NCBI GenBank assembly: GCA_041390685.1
Contig: JAWKPL010000001.1
Location: 248,001 to 312,000, forward strand
Direction: 5' to 3'
Source of the DNA: JAIBBD01 sp041390685
GTDB lineage: Bacteria; Chloroflexota; Dehalococcoidia; UBA2979
DNA: 64,000 bases
Shown: positions 48,747 to 56,894 of the stretch, in pieces
Layout: each line of letters opens with the position of its first letter
Position numbering within the stretch: position 1 is the stretch's first letter
The notes under the pieces: model-generated
Database searches by the model: none
What the model was told of the DNA's origin: nothing
What the model saw: only the letters and a program-made list of their open reading frames with translations
Position numbers and translations under genes: made by a program

Positions 48747-49970
48747 ATGGACTGGGACGACACTCCCGAGCAAGCAGCGTTCCGTGCAGAGGTGCGCCAG
48801 TTCATCGGCACGGAGCTGCCCGCGTACTACCGATCCATCGAAAAGCGGCGCGCCGCCGCCACCCGTCCCGAGGGCAACGACTGGATGACCGACCTCCTCC
48901 TGGGCGACGATGAGGCCCGGGCGGCCGCCGCCGACTGGAACAACGCACTCCTCGCCCGAGGGTGGGCGCAGCCCGGATGGCCACGGGAGTACGGCGGCGG
49001 CGGGCTCTCCACGATGGAACAGTTCATCCTCAAGCAGGAACTGACCCGGGCCGAGGCGCCCGAGGTCGGCAGCACGGGCGGCGGCGGCCAGATCGGCCCG
49101 ACGCTCCTCGTGCACGGCACCGAGGAACAGAAGCGCACCTACCTCCCTGGGACGCTCTCCGGTCAGTATCTGTGGGCACAGGGGTACTCGGAGCCGGGAG
49201 CGGGCTCCGACCTCGCCTCGCTGCAGACGCGAGCCGTGCGCGACGGCGACGAGTGGGTGATCAACGGGCAGAAGATGTGGACCTCGAACGCGCACAAGGC
49301 GAACTGGGTCTTCCTCCTCGTGCGCACCGACCCGCAGGCGCCGAAGCATCGAGGCATCTCGTTCCTGATGGCGGACATCAAGTCGCCGGGCATCACCATC
49401 CGCCCAATCGTGAGCATGGGCGGCTGGCATGTCACCAACGAGGTCTTCTACGAGAACGTCCGCGTCCCCGCCGACCAGATCGTGGGTGAGGAGAATCGCG
49501 GCTGGTACGTCGGCATGACCCTCCTCGATTATGAGCGCTCCGCGATCTCCGGCGCCATGCAGCAACAGAAGTCGCTCCGCGAGCTCCTCGATGAGGTGCA
49601 CGGTCAGCGGACGCCGCACCGCGCCGGGCTGACGCGCGCGGAGATCGCCGACCGCCACATCGAGATCGAGGTGAATACGAACCTCAACATCCGCATCGCG
49701 ACGATGCAGGCGCGCGGCATGGTGCCGAACTACGAAGCCTCGATGGTGAAGGCCTTCTCCTCGGAGCTGTCGCAGCGGCTGGCGCGGACCGGAGTGAAGA
49801 CGTTCGGCCTCTACGGCCTCCTGTTCGACGCCGACGAGCCGCTCGCGCCGGTCCGCGCGAAGCACGTGCTCGCAATGGTCGGCAGCGTCGTGGGCACGAT
49901 CGCGGGCGGTTCGAACGAGATCCAGCGGAACATCATCGCCACGCGTGGCCTCGGACTGCCTCGCGGGTAG
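48747..49970 (+). CDS. acyl-CoA dehydrogenase (paralogue)
   Basis: A 407-residue acyl-CoA dehydrogenase closely similar along its whole length to the divergent gene at 47361-48581: same opening (DTPEQAAFRAEVRQFIGTELPAYY), same GWPREYGGGGLSTMEQFILKQEL, GYSEPGAGSDLASLQTRAVRDGDEW and IAGGSNEIQRNIIATRGLGLPRG. Differences cluster in the first 80 residues and near residues 290-330, the regions that shape the acyl pocket, so the two probably take different chain lengths or act as a heteromer. TTTAGGAGG precedes ATG 48747. The 165-base gap between the genes must hold both promoters. Confidence 0.93.
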   Translation: MDWDDTPEQAAFRAEVRQFIGTELPAYYRSIEKRRAAATRPEGNDWMTDLLLGDDEARAAAADWNNALLARGWAQPGWPREYGGGGLSTMEQFILKQELTRAEAPEVGSTGGGGQIGPTLLVHGTEEQKRTYLPGTLSGQYLWAQGYSEPGAGSDLASLQTRAVRDGDEWVINGQKMWTSNAHKANWVFLLVRTDPQAPKHRGISFLMADIKSPGITIRPIVSMGGWHVTNEVFYENVRVPADQIVGEENRGWYVGMTLLDYERSAISGAMQQQKSLRELLDEVHGQRTPHRAGLTRAEIADRHIEIEVNTNLNIRIATMQARGMVPNYEASMVKAFSSELSQRLARTGVKTFGLYGLLFDADEPLAPVRAKHVLAMVGSVVGTIAGGSNEIQRNIIATRGLGLPRG

Positions 49971-50061
49971 GCACGTCTCATCTCTCCAGCGCCCCCTCCG
50001 TTTGACGATGCGCGTATGTTATGTGCATCTCGCTTCGTTATTGAGGTAGCCGGAGGGAACC

Positions 50062-51834
50062 ATGAGGCAGGAATCACCGAGCGACGGGGGCGGCGACATA
50101 CGGATGGATCGCCGTTCGCTGCTGCGCGGGGGCACGCTCACCCTCGGCGGACTGGCCGCCGCGGCCCTGATCGGGTGCGGCGACGACGAGGACGACGAGC
50201 CCGGCGACGCCACTGGCACTGCCGTCGCCACGGGGACGGCCGCGGCCGGGGCGGGTCGCCTGGTGCAGGATCCCGACCTGCCCTACCCGTACGAGTTCCC
50301 CGACCCGGCCGGCGAGCCGAAGCCGGGCGGGACGTTCGTCCACGGGAGCAACTTCCAGTTCACCCCCGCCGACCCGACGGTCAATCTCACAGGCGGCACG
50401 CTGATCCAGTTCGCGCCCGTCTACGACCGGCTGCTCGGCTACAAAATGGGCCCGGCCGCCGACACGACGAAGGTCGAGGTGATCCCGGGGCTCGCGGAAT
50501 CGTGGGAACGCTCACCGGACGGCCTCGCGATCACCTTCAAGCTCCGAGGCAACGTGAAGTGGCAGCAGGCGGCGCCGCTGAACGGACGCCCGTTCGTCGC
50601 CGAGGACGTGAAGTTCGCGTACGAGCGGATGAAGGCGAGCGGCGCGGCCTCGGCGTTCTTCGTCGGGGTGAAGAGCATCGATGCCGTCGATGCGCGCGCG
50701 GTGAAGGTGTCGCTCGACCAGCCGCTCGTCGACTGGCTTACGGTGACGCCACCGAGGCGTGAGGCGCCGATCTTCCCGAAAGAGACGGTCGACGCGGGGA
50801 CGATCCAGAAGACGATCATCGGCACGGGCGCATTCGTCGTCGACCGGCAGGAAGACCAGCGCATCACCTTCGTCAAGAACCCCGACTACTGGGGCCCTGC
50901 GCCGCACGTCGATGGCGGCGAAGTGCGCGTGATCGTCGATATCGCGGCGCGTGTGGCGGCCCTGCGATCGGGCCAGCTCGACCACGCGGCGAACATCACC
51001 AATTCGTTCCGTGACACTAAAGCGATCGTAGACACGATTCCGGACGCTCATGTGCAGATGAGCCGGGTGATGTCGGGCGGACACGGGTTTCTCATGAACC
51101 CGGCGAACCCGAAGTTCACGGACGAGCGGGTGCGCCGAGCCCTCTCACTCGCCATGAACCGTGAGGAGATGATCCAGATCGTCTACGGCGGATACGGGCG
51201 CGTGCACGGGTTGATCCCCTGGGGGTTCGCGTTCGAGCAAGAGCCGAAGGGCGCCCAGCTCGGAAAATGGATGCAGCACGACCCGACGCAGGCGAAGCAG
51301 CTCCTCGATGCAGCCGGCGCGAGCGACCTGACAGTCAACGAGCTGCACTACGACTACCTGCCCACGTGGAAGCAGGACGGCGAGCTGCTCGTCGATCAGT
51401 ACCGGAAGTCCGGCATCACGCTCAACCTGCGGACGGACGAGTACACCGCGTACACCTCGGTGCTAACGGGCCGGAAGATCGAGGAGGCGACGATCAGCGG
51501 GTGGGGCGTGAGCGGCACGACACCCGACCCGTACGTCTACGACCAGCTGTACTCGCAGTCGCCGCAGAACCGCTGGCTCATCAACGACCCGGTGATCGAT
51601 GACCTCGCGCAGAAACAGCGCACGGAGCTCGACCCGGCGAAGCGGCGCGAGCTCATCAAACAGATCTACGACCGCGACATGGATATGGTGTACCGGTTCG
51701 CATTCCCCGGCGGGAACGGCTTCTACCTGCTCCAGCCATGGGTCCGCAACATGCGCCTCACGGGAGCACTCAACAGCTCGTCCGAGGTCTGGGACACCGG
51801 CATTCAAATGAAGGATGTCTGGCTCGACAAGTAG
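50062..51834 (+). CDS. ABC transporter substrate-binding lipoprotein (peptide/nickel family 5)
   Basis: A 590-residue solute-binding protein. The N terminus has a twin-arginine-like DRRSLLRGG and a lipobox LIGC (Cys39), followed by an acidic GDDEDDEPGD spacer, so a lipid-anchored exported protein, perhaps by Tat. The SBP_bac_5 domain is clear: RLVQDPDLPYPYEFPDPAGEPKPGG, VIPGLAESWERSPDGLAITFKLRGNVKWQ, GRPFVAEDVKFAYERM, then VRRALSLAMNREEMIQIVYGGYG. Such proteins capture peptides, sugars or other solutes for a Dpp/Opp-type transporter, but no permease or ATPase gene is nearby. GGAGGG sets ATG 50062; ATG 50104 is an alternative. Confidence 0.92.
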   Translation: MRQESPSDGGGDIRMDRRSLLRGGTLTLGGLAAAALIGCGDDEDDEPGDATGTAVATGTAAAGAGRLVQDPDLPYPYEFPDPAGEPKPGGTFVHGSNFQFTPADPTVNLTGGTLIQFAPVYDRLLGYKMGPAADTTKVEVIPGLAESWERSPDGLAITFKLRGNVKWQQAAPLNGRPFVAEDVKFAYERMKASGAASAFFVGVKSIDAVDARAVKVSLDQPLVDWLTVTPPRREAPIFPKETVDAGTIQKTIIGTGAFVVDRQEDQRITFVKNPDYWGPAPHVDGGEVRVIVDIAARVAALRSGQLDHAANITNSFRDTKAIVDTIPDAHVQMSRVMSGGHGFLMNPANPKFTDERVRRALSLAMNREEMIQIVYGGYGRVHGLIPWGFAFEQEPKGAQLGKWMQHDPTQAKQLLDAAGASDLTVNELHYDYLPTWKQDGELLVDQYRKSGITLNLRTDEYTAYTSVLTGRKIEEATISGWGVSGTTPDPYVYDQLYSQSPQNRWLINDPVIDDLAQKQRTELDPAKRRELIKQIYDRDMDMVYRFAFPGGNGFYLLQPWVRNMRLTGALNSSSEVWDTGIQMKDVWLDK

Positions 51835-51852
51835 CTCACGGGCAGCGCCTCA

Positions 51853-51885
51853 GCGAAGCGGCCGGCACCCAGCCGGCCGCTTCGC
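51853..51885. terminator. hairpin terminator after the solute-binding protein
   Basis: A perfect 14-bp stem (51853-51866 with 51872-51885), five-base loop, no T-run. Confidence 0.65.
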
Positions 51886-51997
51886 GTGCGGGGACGGTCA
51901 TCACGGCCGATAGACGCCACTTGTCCCGTGTCACCCGCCCGAGTACACAGGAACGGGCCGCCTCGGACGGGGCGGCGGGAGCGACACGGGGTCACAC

Positions 51998-54505
51998 ATG
52001 ACGACGATGCCACTCGAGGGCGTGCGGGTGATCGACCTCACGCGGTACACGGCGGGGCCGTTCTGTACGCGCATCCTCGCCGACTACGGCGCCGACGTCA
52101 TCAAGATCGAGGCGCCCGAAGGTGACCCCGGGCGGCGCCTGCCACCGTTCGTCAAGGACGAGAAAGGCCCCGAGCGCAGCGGCACGTTCCTCTTCCTCAA
52201 CACGAACAAGCGCAGCGTCGTCCTCGACCTCAAGACGGACGAGGGCACAGCGCGCCTGCTCGACCTCGTGCGGACGGCCCAGGTCGTGGTCGAGAACTTC
52301 GCGCCGGGCACCCTCGAACGGCTGGGGCTCGGCTACGAGGCGCTGTCCGCCGCCAACCCGCGGGTCGTGCTCACCTCGCTCAGCAACTTCGGGCAGGACG
52401 GCCCGTACCGCGACTGGCTGGCGACGGACCTCACGGTGTACGCGATGGCGGGGCCGATGCTCTCGACGGGGAACATCGACCACGAGCCGATTCGCGTTGC
52501 GGGCCGGATGGCCACGTATCAGACCGCATACATGGCGGCCCTCGCGACGGTGGTCGCCCTGCACGCCGCGGAGGCGCGAGGCGCCGGCGAGCACGTCGAC
52601 GTGAGCATGTTCGAGGCGCTCACCAACAACGTCGACATGCGGCTCACACAGCTGCAGGCGTACCAGTACTCGGGGCGCATTGGCACGCGCGCGGGTCTCG
52701 CCTCGATGGTGGCGAGCGGGGTGTTCCCGTGCGCGGACGGGTACGTGCTGCTCACGGGCGGCCTCCAGGGCCGGCTGTCCTTGACGATGCGCATGGTCGG
52801 CTGCGAGGAGCTCATGCAGCGCCCCGAGTGGCAGGACCCGGGCGCACCGACGAACCCAGAGCGGATCGAGGAGTTCCTCGGCTACCTGCTGCCCTGGACG
52901 CTGTCGCACACGAAGCGCGAGGTGCGCGATGCCTGCGAGCAGTACGGCGTGCTGGGCGCGCCGTTCAACACAGTCGCCGACATGCTCACCGACCCGAACT
53001 TCGTCGCGCGTGACTTTTTCCAGACGATCGACCACCCCTCGACCGGGCCTGTGCAGTACCCGGGGTGGCACTTCCGCATGCACACGGATGAGGGTCCCAT
53101 GCCCCAACGGCGGCGCGCGCCGCTGCTCGGCGAGCACACGGACGAGGTGCTCGCGGAGTTGAGCCCCGCCCCGGCGACGCCGGAGCCCGGGCCCGACCGC
53201 CTCGGCGGGCGGCTCCCCCTCGAGGGCTTGCGCGTGATCGACTTCACGGTCGTTTGGGCAGGGCCGTACGCGACGATGCACCTCGCGGACTGGGGCGCCG
53301 AGGTAATCCGCGTCGAGTCGCGGCAGCACCTCGCGCCGAACACCCGCGGCCAGATCGCGAAGATGAAGCGGGCGATGGTCGCGAACAACCCGAACGCGGC
53401 GAGCTGGTATCCGGACGGCGAGCCGGGGGCGGACCCGTGGAACCGCAACGCACTGTTCAACGGACACGGCCGCGGCAAGAAGTCGTTTACGATCGACCTC
53501 GGACGGCCCGAGGGGCAGGAGCAGTTCGAGCGTCTGGTCGCGGAAGCGGACGCGCTCATCGAGAACAACCTGCCGCCGAACATCGAGAAGCAGGGCATCA
53601 CGTGGGAGCGGCTGTCAGCCATCAACCCGCGTCTGGTCCTCGTGCGCGTGCCGGCGTTCGGGCTGGAGGGGCCGTACCGCGCCTACCGCACCCTCGGCAA
53701 TCACATGGAATCGATCGCGGGGCATCCCGTGCTGCGCGCGTACCCCGACCTCTCGCTCGAGTACGCTCCGACTGGCGTGCCCGCCGACGCGGCATCGGGT
53801 ATCGGCGGGGCAACCGCGCTGCTCCTCGGGATCCGCTACCGGGACCGCACCGGCAAGGGGCTGATGATGGAGCTCGCAACCGCGGAGAACATGGTGGGAC
53901 TCCTCGGCGAGTTCGTGATGGACTACAGCATCAACGGCCGCGAATGGGAGCACATGGGGAACGACCACTGGTGGCTCGCCCCGCACAACGTGTACCCCTG
54001 CCAGATCGCCGACTCATGGGTCACGATCGTCGCGCGAGACGATGCAGAGTGGCGGTCGCTGTGCGGCGTCATGCTGCGGCCCGACCTCGTGGATGACCCG
54101 CGCTTCGCCACAAACGCGGCGCGGTACGAGCATCGCCGTGATCTCGACGGTATCATCGGCGCCTGGACGGCCACGGCGGATGCGCGCTGGATCATGCACC
54201 GGCTGCAGGCGGCAGGCGTGCCCTCGGGCGTCGTGAACACGGAGCCCGGCATCCTGACGGACGCTCAGCACCGCGCGCGCGACTTCTTCCAGGAGATCGA
54301 CCACCCCTCCACGGGCCGCCAGCTGCATCCACGGCGGGCATGGCGGGCGAGCCGCACGCCCGAACGGCCCATGCGCCACGCGCCCCGGCTCGGCGAGGAC
54401 AACGAGTACGTGTACCGCGAGCTGCTGGGCTTCAGCGAGCAGCGCTACCAGGAGTGGGTGGCGTCGGGACACATCGGGACGGAGTACGACGAGAGCGTGC
54501 CGTAG
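51998..54505 (+). CDS. double-domain CaiB/BaiF CoA transferase
   Basis: An 835-residue fusion of two class III CoA transferase domains. The first (residues 1-390) opens PLEGVRVIDLTRYTAGPFCTRILADYGADVIKIEAPEGDPGRR and ends TDEVLAELSP; the second (about 400-830) opens PLEGLRVIDFTVVWAGPYATMHLADWGAEVIRVES. Class III enzymes are interlocked dimers, so the fusion may fold as one intramolecular pair. The usual M-x-D block reads VDVSMFEAL in the first and MELATAENM in the second domain, i.e. Glu where Asp is common; by eye only. It lies between a solute-binding protein and an MFS gene in a catabolic stretch. Confidence 0.9.
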   Translation: MTTMPLEGVRVIDLTRYTAGPFCTRILADYGADVIKIEAPEGDPGRRLPPFVKDEKGPERSGTFLFLNTNKRSVVLDLKTDEGTARLLDLVRTAQVVVENFAPGTLERLGLGYEALSAANPRVVLTSLSNFGQDGPYRDWLATDLTVYAMAGPMLSTGNIDHEPIRVAGRMATYQTAYMAALATVVALHAAEARGAGEHVDVSMFEALTNNVDMRLTQLQAYQYSGRIGTRAGLASMVASGVFPCADGYVLLTGGLQGRLSLTMRMVGCEELMQRPEWQDPGAPTNPERIEEFLGYLLPWTLSHTKREVRDACEQYGVLGAPFNTVADMLTDPNFVARDFFQTIDHPSTGPVQYPGWHFRMHTDEGPMPQRRRAPLLGEHTDEVLAELSPAPATPEPGPDRLGGRLPLEGLRVIDFTVVWAGPYATMHLADWGAEVIRVESRQHLAPNTRGQIAKMKRAMVANNPNAASWYPDGEPGADPWNRNALFNGHGRGKKSFTIDLGRPEGQEQFERLVAEADALIENNLPPNIEKQGITWERLSAINPRLVLVRVPAFGLEGPYRAYRTLGNHMESIAGHPVLRAYPDLSLEYAPTGVPADAASGIGGATALLLGIRYRDRTGKGLMMELATAENMVGLLGEFVMDYSINGREWEHMGNDHWWLAPHNVYPCQIADSWVTIVARDDAEWRSLCGVMLRPDLVDDPRFATNAARYEHRRDLDGIIGAWTATADARWIMHRLQAAGVPSGVVNTEPGILTDAQHRARDFFQEIDHPSTGRQLHPRRAWRASRTPERPMRHAPRLGEDNEYVYRELLGFSEQRYQEWVASGHIGTEYDESVP

Positions 54506-54513
54506 CGGCGGGG

Positions 54514-55830
54514 TCAGTCGAGGTTACGGACGGTCGGGAGCAGGACCGCCACCAGGCCCATCGACACGACCATGAGGAAGGCCAGCCCGCCGATGGCGAG
54601 CTGCGGCCCCAGCAGCTCGGCGAGGATGCCGACGAAGAACGTGCCGAACTGCACGAGGTAGAACTGCATCATCCACACGGCGAGCGCGCGCCCTCGATAC
54701 TCCGGCGCTGAGTACGCCTGGATGAGGACCTGACCGATCGACATACGGCCCGCCTGACCGACGCCGATGATCAGCATGATGGGCAGCGTGAGGTAGAAGT
54801 TCGTCGAAGCAGCAAACCCGACGAGGCCAGTGCCGAGCACAGCGCCCCAGAGGATCATCATGCGTCCGCGCCGGTGCCCGGACATCGACGCAACGAACAG
54901 CGAGCCGGTAATCGCGCCCACGCCGGAGACTGCCATCAGCAGGCCCTGCGCCCCCGCGCCGCGGCCGAGGACATCGTGCACGAACCCGGGCAGGAGCATG
55001 GTGTATGGCATCGCCACGACGACGATGAGGAAGTTGACGAGGATGAGCAGCCGCACGACCGGGTCCCTCGCGACGTACTGGAGGCCTCCAACGAGCTCCC
55101 TGAGGCTCCCGCTCCCGCGGCGCCCCGTGCGAGCGCTCTGCGGGCCGCGCTCGTAGGCGTAGAGCGGGTGCGCGGGGATGCGCATCGTGAAGGTGACCGC
55201 GAGCGCGTACATCGCGGCCATCAGCCAGAAGACCGCGGACGCGCTCCAGAGCGAGATCAGCAGGCCGCCGAGTCCGGGACCGATGAGCTGCATGAGGTTC
55301 TGACCGGACGTGTTGATGGCGACGGCGTTCGTGAGCCGTTCGGGCGGGACGAGGTCGCTGATGATCGACTGCCTCGAAGGCATCATGATCGAGTTGACGC
55401 CGCCCTGGAACAGCGCGCTGGCGAACAGGTGCCAGAACTCCAACTCGAGACCGAAGAGGCCGGCCGCGAGGATGGCCAGCACGGCCGCATTGATCGCGTT
55501 GTACGCCTGGGCGAACTGGATCACCGTCTTCTTTGGCGCGCGGTCCGCGACCACGCCGCCCACCGGCGCGAGGACGAGACCGGGGATCGCGTTCGCCAGC
55601 GCCATCGTGCCCAGGGCCGCGAAGGAGCCCGTGAGCTGAAAGACGAGGTAGCCTCGCACCAGCAGCTGCATCTGCATGGAGCCGAACTGGAGCGTGTTCC
55701 CGAAGTAGAGCAGTCGAAAGTTGGAGTCGCGCAGCGAATTGAAGGTGCGGTCGAGCCATCCCGTGGCGGGTGGGCGCGTGACGGCTTCCAGCGTGACCGC
55801 CTGTGCGTCGACCTCGGACACACCCGCCAT
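54514..55830 (-). CDS. MFS transporter
   Basis: A 438-residue major facilitator with 11-12 spans. It matches the EntS/DHA3-like group: FRLLYFGNTLQFGSMQMQLLVRGYLVFQLTG, ALANAIPGLVLAPVGGVVADRAPKKTVI (motif A-like GGVVADRAPKK), INTSGQNLMQLIGPGLGGLLI, and APEYRGRALAVWMMQFY. Export of small acids, drugs or siderophores is typical. ATG 55830 is chosen; a further ATG at 55872 lies over a TATAGT box (55869-55864) that could be the promoter. Confidence 0.9.
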   Translation of the reverse strand: MAGVSEVDAQAVTLEAVTRPPATGWLDRTFNSLRDSNFRLLYFGNTLQFGSMQMQLLVRGYLVFQLTGSFAALGTMALANAIPGLVLAPVGGVVADRAPKKTVIQFAQAYNAINAAVLAILAAGLFGLELEFWHLFASALFQGGVNSIMMPSRQSIISDLVPPERLTNAVAINTSGQNLMQLIGPGLGGLLISLWSASAVFWLMAAMYALAVTFTMRIPAHPLYAYERGPQSARTGRRGSGSLRELVGGLQYVARDPVVRLLILVNFLIVVVAMPYTMLLPGFVHDVLGRGAGAQGLLMAVSGVGAITGSLFVASMSGHRRGRMMILWGAVLGTGLVGFAASTNFYLTLPIMLIIGVGQAGRMSIGQVLIQAYSAPEYRGRALAVWMMQFYLVQFGTFFVGILAELLGPQLAIGGLAFLMVVSMGLVAVLLPTVRNLD

Positions 55831-55982
55831 GAACGTTCCCGATGCCCTACGTAGTGAAGCCTGACTATACAACCTTCGTCTATTAGCGTCGTTGGGGGGC
55901 GCGTCCGAATGCAGCTCGCGCCCGCGCGGATAATGGTGTCGCTCGCGCGGTCCAGCGCGCGTCCGACCTGCGAGGAGATGTC

Positions 55983-56804
55983 ATGGCCGGGTTGAGGTTG
56001 CGCCGGCTCGGGAGAACCGGGCTCATGGTCACGGAACTCGGACTCGGCGCGATGGATACGCCTACCTCGAGCGAGGGGCAGGCGACGATCGAGGCGGCGG
56101 TCGAGGCCGGCATCACCTTCGTCGACAGCGCGCGCGAGTATGCCGGAAGTGAGTTCCTCATCGGGCAGGTCGTGCGCGCCCGCGGCTCGAAGCCGTTTCA
56201 CATCGGGACCAAGACGTTCAGCCACAACATCGACGGCAGCCAGCGCGACGTGGACCGCTCGCTGAGCATGCTCGGCGTCGACCGCATCGACCTCTACCAG
56301 TTGCACGACATCTCGACGCAGGCGGCATGGGACGAGGTGATGGACGAGGACAGCGGCGCGCTCGCCGGGTTGCAGGTGGCCAGATACCGGGGGCTGATCG
56401 CGCACATCGGCGTGTCCTCACACGACCTCGACATCCTGCGGCTCGCCATCCTGTCGGGCGCGTTCGACGCCGTGATGCTCGAGTACTCCGCGTTCTTCCC
56501 GCAGACCTCGGAGCTCATCGACCTCGCGGCGGAACGCGACGTGGGTGTGATCGTGATGCGGCCGCTGGGCGGATCCGGCCGCACGAGCGTCATGCGCGGG
56601 CGGATGGCCGAGGGCTCCGCGGGCGGCCTGACGCCCGCGAATCTGCTGCGGTACGTGCTATCGCATCCCGGCGTCTCGACGGTGATCCCGGGCGCCCGCT
56701 ACCCCTCGCGAATCGAGGAGAACGCCCGGGTCGCGTCGTCCTACACACCAATGGGCGCCGCGGAACGGCGCTCGCTCGAAGCGGAAGCGCGCGAGCTGTA
56801 CTGA
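55983..56804 (+). CDS. aldo/keto reductase
   Basis: A 273-residue aldo/keto reductase: LRRLGRTGLMVTELGLGAMDTPTS, GITFVDSAREYAGSEFLIGQVV (Asp, Tyr), GTKTFSHNID (Lys), RIDLYQLHDIS (His), and the NADP site VIPGARYPSRIEENARVASSY. All four catalytic residues are present. It is shorter than the paralogue at 40400-41341 and only distantly similar. GAGGAG precedes the ATG. Confidence 0.9.
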   Translation: MAGLRLRRLGRTGLMVTELGLGAMDTPTSSEGQATIEAAVEAGITFVDSAREYAGSEFLIGQVVRARGSKPFHIGTKTFSHNIDGSQRDVDRSLSMLGVDRIDLYQLHDISTQAAWDEVMDEDSGALAGLQVARYRGLIAHIGVSSHDLDILRLAILSGAFDAVMLEYSAFFPQTSELIDLAAERDVGVIVMRPLGGSGRTSVMRGRMAEGSAGGLTPANLLRYVLSHPGVSTVIPGARYPSRIEENARVASSYTPMGAAERRSLEAEARELY

Positions 56805-56894
56805 GGCCGCACGGGTCATCACGCCCGCGATTCCGGTATCATCGGGACGCCCTCGAGGCGATACGCACACGACGAATCAGCGCGGGAGGATGCG

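Noticed and set aside
48582..49865. N-terminal extension of the minus-strand acyl-CoA dehydrogenase to 834 residues
   Set aside because: The extension is the antisense of the paralogous gene; a normal start with a ribosome binding site is at 48581.
51992..53467. 491-codon minus-strand open frame
   Set aside because: Antisense of the double CoA transferase, no motif.
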